Under the pieces are notes generated by a model, which ran no database searches, was not told the origin of the DNA, and saw only the letters and a program-made list of their open reading frames with translations. Source: Dehalococcoidia bacterium (GTDB lineage Bacteria > Chloroflexota > Dehalococcoidia > GIF9 > AB-539-J10). From it: a stretch of 64,000 bases of DNA. Of this stretch, positions 49,487-56,643 are shown piece after piece. Position 1 is the stretch's first letter. Each line of letters opens with the position of its first letter. Position numbers and translations under genes: made by a program. Location of the stretch: positions 15,035-79,034 of the forward strand of contig JALNYR010000001.1 in assembly GCA_023229725.1 (NCBI GenBank), read 5' to 3'.

Positions 49487-49675
49487 CTACCGCGGCCTGC
49501 GCGCCTTCCGGCACACGACCTTGCAGTTCTTGCCCGCGGCGCGGCGCCGCTTGCAGACGGCCTTCGCCCGCGTCTTCGTCGTCGTGCAGACGTTGGCGCG
49601 GTACCGCTTCGCCCTCGGCGTCTTCACGTAGACCGTGCAGCGACACCGACTCGATCGCTTCGCTCTCTTCGCCAT
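49487..49675 (-). CDS. Basic Cys-rich peptide (family B)
   Basis: A 62-aa peptide with about one-third Lys/Arg and six Cys. VCTTTKTRAKAVC then KRRRAAGKNCKV fits the family B motif. It is followed by a Cys-Arg-Lys tail. AGGAGTAGGTC precedes the ATG. Confidence 0.6.
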   Translation of the reverse strand: MAKRAKRSSRCRCTVYVKTPRAKRYRANVCTTTKTRAKAVCKRRRAAGKNCKVVCRKARRPR

Positions 49676-49678
49676 GAC

Positions 49679-49861
49679 CTACTCCTCCGGCGGCAGCGTG
49701 CCGCCGCGCTTCGACCGCTTCTTGCTTTGCGACGTAAAACAGCGGAGTTCCATCCCCGGCTCTTCCACGCCGCGCTTGTACGTGCAGCAGCGCGAGCTGC
49801 CGTCAGGCTGCTTCTCGCACACGATCTTCGTCGGGCTCGGGCCCGTGCGCTTGCGTCGCAT
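49679..49861 (-). CDS. Basic Cys-containing peptide
   Basis: A 60-aa basic peptide with four Cys (VCEKQPDGSSRCCTY, LRCFT) but without the family B spacing. It sits between two basic peptide genes with 3-nt gaps, so it is probably part of the same functional cluster. Confidence 0.5.
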   Translation of the reverse strand: MRRKRTGPSPTKIVCEKQPDGSSRCCTYKRGVEEPGMELRCFTSQSKKRSKRGGTLPPEE

Positions 49862-49864
49862 CGT

Positions 49865-50215
49865 CTACCTCTTCGCCGGCAGTGCCGGCACTCCGCGCAG
49901 CCGCGGGCTGACCTCGACGTACTCGGCGTCGATAACGTCGGCCTTCTGACCGCAGCGGGTGTTGAACCTCTCGATGCTCTTGAGGACCGCGCGCCGGGCC
50001 GTCTCGCAGCGCGCTCGACGCTTCTGGTCGGCCTTGACCTCGTCCGAGCGGCGCATCTTCCCCGAGCGCTCGAAGGCAGGGACGACCTCACAGCGGACGC
50101 GCTTGTTCTCCGCTTGGTAGCCCAGCGCCTGACGCTCCGCGATGGCGAGGGGCAGCGGCTCGGTCGTGAGCGTGGTGCCGCCCCCATCTACGCAGCGGAT
50201 GAGGAACTTCTTCAT
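49865..50215 (-). CDS. Basic helical protein of the Cys-peptide cluster
   Basis: A 116-aa protein starting MKKFLIRCVDGG. The first ~45 residues contain a strand-helix-strand unit with Cys8 and a later Cys; ~55-90 form a basic helix with two Cys. The end is LRGVPALPAKR. ATGA-coupled to the next upstream gene. Related in composition, not clearly in sequence, to family B. Confidence 0.5.
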   Translation of the reverse strand: MKKFLIRCVDGGGTTLTTEPLPLAIAERQALGYQAENKRVRCEVVPAFERSGKMRRSDEVKADQKRRARCETARRAVLKSIERFNTRCGQKADVIDAEYVEVSPRLRGVPALPAKR

Positions 50216-50439
50216 CGGCCACGCCGCCCGAGCCAGTCGAGGTGGTCCATCACCACGGCGGCGTCCATGCACTTCTGCTGGTGGAGCAGCTTGTGCGCTT
50301 CCTTCAAGTCGGCGTGGATGTGGCGGTGCTCGGCGCGGCACATGGCCGAGGTGCAGCCGCGGCCGTAGACACGCTCGAGCTTCCGCTGCACCGCGACGAG
50401 GCGCATGAAGTCGGCCTTCGGACAACGAACCTTCGCCAT
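50212..50439 (-). CDS. Basic helical His/Cys protein
   Basis: A 75-aa protein with MAKVRCPKADFMRL, then GCTSAMCRAEHRHIH and QQKCMDAAVVMDH. Four Cys and several His could form a metal-bound helical hairpin. It overlaps the next gene upstream by one base (stop/start). Confidence 0.5.
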   Translation of the reverse strand: MAKVRCPKADFMRLVAVQRKLERVYGRGCTSAMCRAEHRHIHADLKEAHKLLHQQKCMDAAVVMDHLDWLGRRGR

Positions 50440-50627
50440 CAGCGACCTCGCCTGCCGCCGACCTTGCGGCTGTAGACCTCGCAGCAGCGCCCCCGCAGCG
50501 AGGCGGCCGAGCAGAAGCCGATGGCTTCGTCGTTCGTCTTGAAGCATCGGTCCTTCGCCCAGGACGACTTCGTCACGGGGCCCTTGCCGCGGAGGTGCGT
50601 GCAGTAGCGGTTGCGCTTCGTACCCAT
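50439..50627 (-). CDS. Basic Cys-rich peptide (family B), leaderless
   Basis: A 62-aa basic peptide. RCFKTNDEAIGFC then SAASLRGRCCEV fits the family B spacing exactly. It heads the basic-peptide cluster; its ATG lies 6 nt after a TAGACT box and has no Shine-Dalgarno site. Confidence 0.6.
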   Translation of the reverse strand: MGTKRNRYCTHLRGKGPVTKSSWAKDRCFKTNDEAIGFCSAASLRGRCCEVYSRKVGGRRGR

Positions 50628-50633
50628 GGACCG

Positions 50634-50663
50634 AGTCTACAGGGGCTCGCGTGCGGGGGCGAA
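50634..50663 (-). promoter_or_regulatory. Leftward promoter for the basic-peptide cluster
   Basis: On the minus strand: TTCGCC (50658-50663), 18 nt, TAGACT (50634-50639), 6 nt, ATG 50627. The segment from CTACTTCGCC to the spacer nearly repeats the rightward promoter at 35359-35387. Confidence 0.55.
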
Positions 50664-50676
50664 GTAGAGGTTGGCT

Positions 50677-50761
50677 TGGTTGCGGGGGGAGGACTTGAAC
50701 CTCCGAAGGCTTTCACCAGCAGCCTTACGAGCTGCTCCCTTTGTCTCTTGGATACCCCGCA
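50677..50761 (-). tRNA. tRNA-Tyr(GTA), class II, with C33
   Basis: An 85-nt gene including an encoded CCA. The 7-bp acceptor TGCGGGG pairs with CCCCGCA; a 3-bp D stem, a GCAGC/GCTGC anticodon stem, a GGT-GAAA-GCC variable arm and a GGAGG-TTCAAGT-CCTCC T arm follow. The anticodon loop reads TCGTAAG: GTA at 34-36 but C at position 33. The D loop lacks a clear GG pair. The segment CAAAGGGAGCAG matches bacterial tRNA-Tyr. Confidence 0.8.
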
Positions 50762-50787
50762 AGCTGCCTCGCAGTGCCAGATGCGGG

Positions 50788-50822
50788 CAACGGCTACCGT
50801 TTCCTCTCGGAAACGCCTGGCG
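50788..50822. repeat. Hairpin between the two tRNA genes
   Basis: CGTTTCC and GGAAACG arms around TCTC, flanked by further complementary bases, in the 65-nt spacer between the two tRNAs. Could guide processing of a dicistronic tRNA precursor. No T tract follows. Confidence 0.4.
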
Positions 50823-50826
50823 CCGG

Positions 50827-50899
50827 TAGCGCGGGACGGGATCGAACCGTCGGCCTCCGGGTTATGGGCCCGGCGAGCTACCTACTGCTCCACCGCGCT
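50827..50899 (-). tRNA. Initiator tRNA-Met(CAT) with C33
   Basis: A 73-nt gene without an encoded CCA. Initiator hallmarks are present: three G-C pairs at the foot of the anticodon stem (GGG/CCC), an A11-U24 pair in the D stem (GAGC/GCTC), and a weak A1-U72 end pair where most bacterial initiators have a C1xA72 mismatch. The anticodon loop reads CCCATAA, so position 33 is C. T arm GACGG-TTCGATC-CCGTC. Confidence 0.85.
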
Positions 50900-51065
50900 G
50901 TGACTGTTGGCGCGGACCGTGCGCCTGCGCCATCGTCCTCGATGCTACGAGTTGTCGCGGGCTCGGAAGCCTGTGCTCGCGCACCTCATCGAAATCTCCG
51001 CACCTCGGGTTCTCAGAGGCGAACGTCTTAGCAGGTCTGAGCGTACCGCGACGGGGCGGCGGCCG
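50900..51065. other. Intergenic stretch upstream of the tRNA pair
   Basis: About 165 nt without a supported gene or further tRNA. It should contain the leftward promoter of the tRNA genes, but no box was clear. Confidence 0.3.
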
Positions 51066-51656
51066 TCAAGGGCAGACGCCAGCGGCGAGAAGGGCGGCAC
51101 GGTCGGCTTCGAGGAGGTCACCCAGTGGATCGTTCGGGCTCGCCATCGTTGAGCGAAGGTCGACGGTCATGGGCGGGCCCGGATCGTCCGCGAGCGCCAG
51201 CGGAACGTGGCCGATGGCGTGCCGCAGCGCGAGCCGTGCCGTCGACTCGTTGTACGCGATGTCCGAAGAGATCGTGATCGTGCCGCTCACGACGAAGCCG
51301 TCGACGTCGAACTCGACGTGAGCTCGCTCGGCCGTCTCACCGTCGTCGGCGAGGTCGAGGAGGTCGCCGTCAGCGTAGGGAGACACGTAGCCGACGTCGA
51401 CCAGGACCTCGCCGTACTCGTCGATGCAGAGCGCCTCGCAGCCGAGGCGATCGTTCCACCACGCGACCTCGCCCTCGAGCCAGCCCGCGGGCACCGTCTC
51501 GTCGGCCCAGAGCGCCGGCGGCGGCACCTGCGGCTGCGCGTCCTGACCGGTCGGCGTGATGAGCCAGAACTCGTTCAGCTCCTCGGTCGTCGGGCAGTCG
51601 GCGCCGAGCGTGAAAAGCACGAACGAGGTGAATAAGGCTATTCGTGTGAACGTCAT
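51066..51656 (-). CDS. Secreted matrixin-like protein with altered zinc motif
   Basis: A 196-aa protein with a signal-type N-terminus (residues 1-20) and Cys pairs near 73-77. At 146-150 it has HAIGH where metalloproteases of the matrixin/metzincin type have HExGH: the catalytic Glu is Ala and the third ligand position is not His. STMASP at 169-174 resembles a Met-turn. It may be an inactive protease-fold protein that binds a surface partner. Leaderless: TACACT ends 6 nt before the ATG. Confidence 0.5.
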   Translation of the reverse strand: MTFTRIALFTSFVLFTLGADCPTTEELNEFWLITPTGQDAQPQVPPPALWADETVPAGWLEGEVAWWNDRLGCEALCIDEYGEVLVDVGYVSPYADGDLLDLADDGETAERAHVEFDVDGFVVSGTITISSDIAYNESTARLALRHAIGHVPLALADDPGPPMTVDLRSTMASPNDPLGDLLEADRAALLAAGVCP

Positions 51657-51662
51657 GCAGCC

Positions 51663-51672
51663 AGTGTATCAT
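51663..51672. promoter_or_regulatory. Overlapping divergent -10 boxes
   Basis: TACACT on the minus strand (51663-51668), 6 nt before the leftward ATG 51656, overlaps TATCAT on the plus strand (51667-51672), upstream of the rightward gene at 51693. The two promoters probably compete. No strong -35 box on either side. Confidence 0.45.
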
Positions 51673-51692
51673 CGATGAGGGAGGAGAAGACG

Positions 51693-51995
51693 ATGCGAGA
51701 ACTCTTGACGGCCGATCATCCCGCGCTGTGGTTCCTGCGGTTCATGTGGGTCGTGATCCTCGCGGCCTGGCTGGGCTGGCTGTCGGGCTGCGGCGATCCC
51801 TACGCTGACGCCGACGTGGACGAGTACGTCTGCAACGAGATGTGCCTCGACCCCGATGAGACGGCGCCGAATCACTGCACCTGCGGGCGGCTCATCGAGG
51901 AGTTCCCCTTCACCCAGCCGGGTGTGACGACGTGCCTGTGTTCCTGCAATCCAGACCTCGAGCGCGCCGAGACGTGGTGCGCGGACCCGTTCTGA
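51693..51995 (+). CDS. Cys-rich lipoprotein
   Basis: A 100-aa protein. A signal segment ends in WLSGC at about residues 26-30, a lipobox-like site, followed by a Cys-rich acidic domain with about nine further Cys. GGGAGGAG precedes ATG 51693. Might be an outer-membrane lipoprotein, for example for superinfection exclusion or lysis (o-spanin-like). Rightward in a mostly leftward region. Confidence 0.5.
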   Translation: MRELLTADHPALWFLRFMWVVILAAWLGWLSGCGDPYADADVDEYVCNEMCLDPDETAPNHCTCGRLIEEFPFTQPGVTTCLCSCNPDLERAETWCADPF

Positions 51996-52934
51996 TCAGG
52001 CTCGCGTCGCCCCCCAGGTCTTCTTGAGCCACGCGAGCACGCGCCGCTGCGTGGGCGTGTCGCTCCTGATGCCGAAGAGCCACTTCGAGGACCACATGCG
52101 AATGGCCATGACGCGGACGCCCGCGTCATTCAGCGGGCTGCAGAGCGGCGCGACCGCCAGTTCGAGCGCCTCTTCGACTTCGTGGCCCGGCCACTTCTGG
52201 TCGTAGCCGGCGAGGCCCGCGCCGAGCTGGACGATGCCCTTTGCGAGCTCGGGGATGTCCTCGAGCACGTCCTCAAGGAACTCCTCCTGCAGCCGACCGG
52301 GGCCCCGCGGCCCGGAGAAGGCCACCTTCTTCCCCTCCCAGTCGCTCTCGGTCGAGTAGAGCTGGTAGTACATGCGGTCGAGGAGCCGGGCGAGGAAGGC
52401 GTGCTTGCTCGCCTCCTTGTGGCCCGTGTGCGTCGTCCCCTGGAGCGCGATGTCGTGCTTCGCGGCCAGCTCTCGCCGCCGGCCCACGAGGTAGGCCGCG
52501 GCGCCGTCGAGCGAGGCGAAGCCGCGGCAGTGCTGCTCCTTCCACATCCCCTCGGCGTCGCCCTCGAGCGCCGTGAAGCCGAAGGGCAGGATCTCGTGGT
52601 CGAGGATCTCGCAAGCCCGGTCGATCTTGTCCATGTCGGGCTCGGGCCAGTCGGTCGCGACGAGGCTGATGTCCGCGTCCAAGGCGAGCGGCAGGATGAT
52701 GGCGAGGTCCCGCGGCTTGTAGACCGAGTCGAGACCTGGCTTCGTCGTGTCGACCATGAGCGCGGCGGTCATGACGCCGTGCTCACGCATGAGAGCCCAG
52801 TAGGCCGGGTCCTTCACGACCGACGGGGGATCGTCGATCCAGACCTCGAGGCACGGCAGCTTCGATGCCGCCGCTGCGGCGCGCGGGATAGGAGTTTCGG
52901 GCGAGGTGGGCACGCGAGAGATTTCGTCTGGCAT
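51996..52934 (-). CDS. Putative TIM-barrel glycoside-hydrolase-like protein
   Basis: A 312-aa soluble protein without a signal. CLEVWIDDPPSV, then ALMVDTTKPG, ISLVATDWPEPD, ILPFGFTALEGD and IALQGTTHTGH are alternating strands with acidic ends, as in TIM barrels of glycosidases and endolysins. C-terminal ~80 residues are helical. Candidate peptidoglycan or polysaccharide hydrolase; catalytic residues not fixed. Leaderless: TAGCAT ends 6 nt before the ATG. Confidence 0.4.
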   Translation of the reverse strand: MPDEISRVPTSPETPIPRAAAAASKLPCLEVWIDDPPSVVKDPAYWALMREHGVMTAALMVDTTKPGLDSVYKPRDLAIILPLALDADISLVATDWPEPDMDKIDRACEILDHEILPFGFTALEGDAEGMWKEQHCRGFASLDGAAAYLVGRRRELAAKHDIALQGTTHTGHKEASKHAFLARLLDRMYYQLYSTESDWEGKKVAFSGPRGPGRLQEEFLEDVLEDIPELAKGIVQLGAGLAGYDQKWPGHEVEEALELAVAPLCSPLNDAGVRVMAIRMWSSKWLFGIRSDTPTQRRVLAWLKKTWGATRA

Positions 52935-52940
52935 GGGTCC

Positions 52941-52946
52941 ATGCTA
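52941..52946 (-). promoter_or_regulatory. -10 box for a leaderless gene
   Basis: TAGCAT on the minus strand, 6 nt before ATG 52934. No -35 hexamer or Shine-Dalgarno site was recognised. A plus-strand TACCCT box overlaps this region and could serve the divergent gene at 52976. Confidence 0.4.
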
Positions 52947-52975
52947 CCCTTGGCGTCCGAATTGGAGGTGTTGCG

Positions 52976-53581
52976 ATGTACGTGAGCAGGAAGACGAGGG
53001 ACTGGTTGGGGCGCGTGCTCGTATGGGTGATCGTGGGCGCCGCGGCCTTTGCTGCCTTCGGGGTCATGCAGGACTGCCTCTGCGCGCCGAGCGCCGAGGC
53101 CGAGGAGGGCGAGTCCTACGAGGTCATCGCGGCCATCCTTGCGCTCCAGCCGGCGACGACACCTGAACGCGCAGCGCGGCTCGCGGGCATCTTCGCGGGC
53201 GCCGGCCACGAGACACGCATTGACCCGTTGCTTCTCGTTGCCATCGCGATGCGGGAGAGCTCGCTCCGAGAGGACGTCGAGCAGCTCAAGCGACTCGGGC
53301 GACGAGGTGAGCGTGGTCTTCTTCAACTCATGCCCCGCGGCGTCGCCCTTTCGCACCGGCCCGAGGCCTGTGGTCCCGAGCTCGAGGGCGCGCACTGTCA
53401 GGTCTACGCAGGAGCGATGTGGCTTGCACACCTTCGTGACGAGCAGTGTCCTGGCTCGACATGGCGTTGGGTTGCCGCGTTTGGCTGGAGTCGATGCCCG
53501 AACGAGCACGAGGCTCGAGCCGACCGGAACGCGAACATCGCAGCGAGTTACTACGCACAGGTGGGCGGCACGCGCTGGTAG
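52976..53581 (+). CDS. Lytic transglycosylase, membrane-anchored
   Basis: A 201-aa protein: N-terminal transmembrane segment (~12-30), then an SLT-type domain. The catalytic Glu94 lies in AMRESSL, and GLLQLMP at ~114-120 is the conserved SLT motif. It cleaves glycan strands of peptidoglycan. ATTGGAGGTG precedes the ATG. Probably part of entry or lysis with the M23 and SleB-like proteins. Confidence 0.75.
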   Translation: MYVSRKTRDWLGRVLVWVIVGAAAFAAFGVMQDCLCAPSAEAEEGESYEVIAAILALQPATTPERAARLAGIFAGAGHETRIDPLLLVAIAMRESSLREDVEQLKRLGRRGERGLLQLMPRGVALSHRPEACGPELEGAHCQVYAGAMWLAHLRDEQCPGSTWRWVAAFGWSRCPNEHEARADRNANIAASYYAQVGGTRW

Positions 53582-53640
53582 CTACTGCCTCGGGACGATG
53601 TCGACTCGACCGCGCAGCGGCGGCTCTCCGCAGAACGAGT

Positions 53641-54315
53641 TCACCTTGTCGGAAAGTTCTGGAAAGCGAACTCTCTAAAGTATTCGACAGCGGCAACATC
53701 ATAAGCGCGTGCTGCACCTTCTATATTTGAGTACACGCCAAGGTGCTTGTACTTTCCATCTACCTTGATAAAAGCTGCGTAATGTTGAACTCCGCGTTTT
53801 CCCTCGCCAGACTTTCTCACACCTTTATATCGTGTAATGCGAACTTTGTTTGCGCCGCGATTCTTGCAATTATCACCGCGCGTACAAACTCGAAGATTCT
53901 CTCGCCGATTATCTAATGTGTCACGATTGCGATGATCTACTTCTACTGCATCTTCCGGACGCAATCCCAAAATAACTCGATGCAGCCATACGTTCTGTTT
54001 CTTCTCATGACGAACCGCGTACCCAAATTTTGACTTGCACCATCTGAATCCGGATACTAATGGAACGTCCGCAATACTGATTTTCGTAGTAGCGCCTCGC
54101 GATAGCACCACTTCTGCAAATTCTTCGTGAATGATAATGTCGCTCGTAGCTTTGAAGTTACCCTTTCTGCATCCACAACTTTTTGAATGACCAGATATCA
54201 AGTTCCTAAGTTCAGGATTGCTGACTCTACCGCATTCACAAACGCATGTAGCGGTACGTTCATGAACTTCACAAACTGTGAGTCGTTGGAACTTGTCCCC
54301 GATCTTCACGTTCAT
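53641..54315 (-). CDS. HNH homing endonuclease with AP2 domain
   Basis: A 224-aa protein: Cys pairs at ~24-49 (CVCECG, CGCR), an HNH core at ~110-150 (LHRVILGL, VEVDHRN, NRRENLRV, Asn150), and an AP2 domain at ~160-210 (RYKGVRKSG, YKHLGVYSNIEGAARAYD). Strikingly A/T-rich against its neighbours, so recently acquired. Similar in layout to the 29208 protein. Lies 31 nt downstream of the SleB-like gene. Confidence 0.85.
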   Translation of the reverse strand: MNVKIGDKFQRLTVCEVHERTATCVCECGRVSNPELRNLISGHSKSCGCRKGNFKATSDIIIHEEFAEVVLSRGATTKISIADVPLVSGFRWCKSKFGYAVRHEKKQNVWLHRVILGLRPEDAVEVDHRNRDTLDNRRENLRVCTRGDNCKNRGANKVRITRYKGVRKSGEGKRGVQHYAAFIKVDGKYKHLGVYSNIEGAARAYDVAAVEYFREFAFQNFPTR

Positions 54316-54346
54316 ATTGGCTTAGACGAGTATCGTGGCGAGTTAT

Positions 54347-54979
54347 TCAACGCGCGGCAGGAACTACAGAAACCACACCGGAAAGTTGCATATTTCCAGG
54401 AACAAAACAGTTCGAGTCTACTGCTATTCCTCTATTACCGATTTCGTTACATGCAGCGAAATCCAGAAGTCCTACTACAGAATTTCGAGGTGGAACTCCA
54501 GCAGCAAACGACATGATCATGAAGTACAATTCAGGTTCCTTCTCTTGAAACCAAGCCCAGCTTCGCGATTGAACGAACGCGCGCCTAGCGAGTTTTTCGT
54601 CGGTGCAAGCACCGTCCGTTCTCCCACAGCATCCGCGCCCCTCTTTACACGCGCTTCTTGTAGACCACAACAGAGAAACGGGCTGTGAGTACGCGCGTAC
54701 CAGACTCAGCAGCGAAGATGGTTGCCACCGTTGTGGACTTTGTCTGAACGCAGCGAAACGTTGAACAAGACACCATGCGACTGCGGTTTGACCAGCGATC
54801 GTATTGCTCTCCCCGTAGCACGCCCGGGCGAGCCAGAGCCACTCGTCCATCGAGGGCGTGTAGCTGACGCCGTCGCCCAGGATCGTGCCGTGGCCGCGCG
54901 CTGGCTTCGCGGCGATGAGGAGGAGACCTCCGAGCGCGAGGGCTCCGAGGCCGAGCTTCTGCCAGGTCGAGGTCTTCAC
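54347..54979 (-). CDS. SleB-like cell-wall hydrolase, membrane-anchored
   Basis: A 210-aa protein starting at a GTG coupled to the upstream stop. Membrane segment at ~9-24. LARACYGESNTIAGQTAVAW carries the Hydrolase_2/SleB signature, with the probable catalytic Glu57. The region after ~75 is less GC-rich and has seven Cys, perhaps a recently exchanged C-terminus near the homing gene. Confidence 0.6.
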   Translation of the reverse strand: MKTSTWQKLGLGALALGGLLLIAAKPARGHGTILGDGVSYTPSMDEWLWLARACYGESNTIAGQTAVAWCLVQRFAAFRQSPQRWQPSSLLSLVRAYSQPVSLLWSTRSACKEGRGCCGRTDGACTDEKLARRAFVQSRSWAWFQEKEPELYFMIMSFAAGVPPRNSVVGLLDFAACNEIGNRGIAVDSNCFVPGNMQLSGVVSVVPAAR

Positions 54980-55398
54980 CGACGGCGGCCCTTCTTGCCC
55001 CAGAGCGTCCAGGCCGCGAGCCCAAGGCCCACGAGCCCGACGCCGAGGCTCGCGAACTGGAACCACGAGCTGCCGCTGCCCCCGAACGCCCACCGGGCCG
55101 CCTCCTCGAGCTGGCGCTGCTCGAGCGCCGACAAGTTATCGCAGTGGCCCGAGACGAAGACCGTCACGGCCTGCGCGAAGAGCACGTCGAGGGCGGGCGG
55201 GAAGAAGACCTCGTCGAAGTCGCCGTCCGAGGTCGGGTCGGCGACCGACACGCCCGAGCGGATGCACCACTGCGTGTAGGCGTTCCCGACCAGCGTGGCG
55301 TGGCGGCAGGCGACCGACGTCGAGGCGTTCGTCGCGACCGCGCGCATGACGCGCTGGAAGTCGTCGATCTCGTGAGCTGACAGGCGAACGATGCCCAT
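54976..55398 (-). CDS. Tail-anchored membrane protein 1
   Basis: A 140-aa protein: helical soluble domain (~1-105, Cys near 28, 45 and 81), then FQFASLGVGLVGLGLAAWTLW as the only membrane segment and a GKKGRRR tail. Part of a run of seven leftward genes with this plan. Confidence 0.55.
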   Translation of the reverse strand: MGIVRLSAHEIDDFQRVMRAVATNASTSVACRHATLVGNAYTQWCIRSGVSVADPTSDGDFDEVFFPPALDVLFAQAVTVFVSGHCDNLSALEQRQLEEAARWAFGGSGSSWFQFASLGVGLVGLGLAAWTLWGKKGRRR

Positions 55399-55400
55399 GA

Positions 55401-55724
55401 CTACTTCCTCGCTACCAAGTAGACGATGAGGCCTACGACTCCGACCCCAGCGCCGACCTTGAGCCACGTCGGGATACCACCTTGCCGGTCCCAGCACTCA
55501 TCGAACTGTCGCGCGAGGGCCTCCTGCCGTGCGCGATTCGCGTCCCACTCTGCGCCAGTGAGCCCCGCAGCCGGATTCCGACGCGCGCTCTCTACCAGAG
55601 CTGCGGTTTGCGCGATGACGGCATCTCGAAGTGCGACGCACGAAGCTGGAACTGTGGCGTTTTGCCAGTCGAGAATGAGCGCCTCGCCGTTCGTGATGAA
55701 GTTGATCCGCTCCTGCTCTGTCAT
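55401..55724 (-). CDS. Tail-anchored membrane protein 2
   Basis: A 107-aa protein: helical domain with two Cys (~29 and ~77), then the membrane segment ~88-104 and an ARK tail. No known family. 5 nt separate it from the next gene upstream. Confidence 0.55.
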   Translation of the reverse strand: MTEQERINFITNGEALILDWQNATVPASCVALRDAVIAQTAALVESARRNPAAGLTGAEWDANRARQEALARQFDECWDRQGGIPTWLKVGAGVGVVGLIVYLVARK

Positions 55725-55729
55725 GTGTC

Positions 55730-56296
55730 CTACCTCTTCTTCCCGAAGACCATCCACGCCGTGACGCCGACGAGGCCCAGGCCCAAGAGCCAGGGCAGCG
55801 CGCCGGCCACCGCGCCCAGAGCCTGGCGCCGCTCGGCCAGCCGCTCGAAGTCGTCGAGGGCGTCGGCGACGCCCTGCGGCAGCGGCACCGAGCGGTAGCA
55901 GAGCCCGCGAGCGTAGCCCAGGGCGAGCGCGGCCAGCCCGACGCCCAGAGCGCTCGCGCTCCCCTCGAGGTCGGCCACGATGGCATCGTAAGACCCCTGG
56001 ACGAGCACCCGGTCGGCGCCCGAGACGCGAGCCCGCGCGAGCCCGTAGAGCCGGTCGATGCGGGGCAGGGACGTCACCGTCCGGCCCGAGGGGGCACCCG
56101 CGGGGCCCGGTCGCGAGGGATCCGTTACCTCGCGCCCCTCGGCGATGTCCGAGAGCAGCATGCCGGCGATGTCGAGGAGGAGCAGCGCGGAAGCGTCCTC
56201 CTCGGGGCACTCCTCGATGCGGCTCGTCATCTCCTGGAGCGCGAGCTCACCGTCGACCAGCACGTCGATGGCATCCTGGCTGACGAACTGGCTCAC
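55730..56296 (-). CDS. Tail-anchored membrane protein 3
   Basis: A 188-aa protein: an acidic N-terminal helical domain, helical middle with a weak hydrophobic patch (VGLAALALGYARG), then PWLLGLGLVGVTAWMVF and a GKKR tail. Coupled by ATGA to the gene upstream. Confidence 0.55.
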   Translation of the reverse strand: MSQFVSQDAIDVLVDGELALQEMTSRIEECPEEDASALLLLDIAGMLLSDIAEGREVTDPSRPGPAGAPSGRTVTSLPRIDRLYGLARARVSGADRVLVQGSYDAIVADLEGSASALGVGLAALALGYARGLCYRSVPLPQGVADALDDFERLAERRQALGAVAGALPWLLGLGLVGVTAWMVFGKKR

Positions 56297-56643
56297 TTCA
56301 TGCCCCGAACGATGAGGAAGACGCCTCCCAAGACAACGGCACCAATGACGACTTTCGCGCCGGTTGAAAGCCCTGTCGCCTCCGCGCCCTCGAACAAGTC
56401 TTCGCCGGGGTCTTCGCCTTCCGGTGGCTCCTCCCCCTCGGCGCTGGGGAGTTCGTCCTCAACCGGATTGTCGTATTGCGTCCCTTCACCACTCATCTGC
56501 CCGAAGGGGATCTCGTCGGTGGTGTAGTCGACCTTGAGTCGAGCAGGGTCAAGGGAATACGTCACGCGGTCGACGCTCGGCCTCGAAGTCGAGGTCGAGG
56601 TCGTTTCCTCAGAGCCGGTCGCACCGAAGTGGCTACGTCTCAT
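56293..56643 (-). CDS. Tail-anchored membrane protein 4
   Basis: A 116-aa protein: low-complexity Ser/Thr start, a very acidic Glu/Asp/Pro linker (~60-90) and a membrane segment (VVIGAVVLGGVFLIV) with a RGMK tail. No Cys. Coupled ATGA. Confidence 0.55.
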   Translation of the reverse strand: MRRSHFGATGSEETTSTSTSRPSVDRVTYSLDPARLKVDYTTDEIPFGQMSGEGTQYDNPVEDELPSAEGEEPPEGEDPGEDLFEGAEATGLSTGAKVVIGAVVLGGVFLIVRGMK

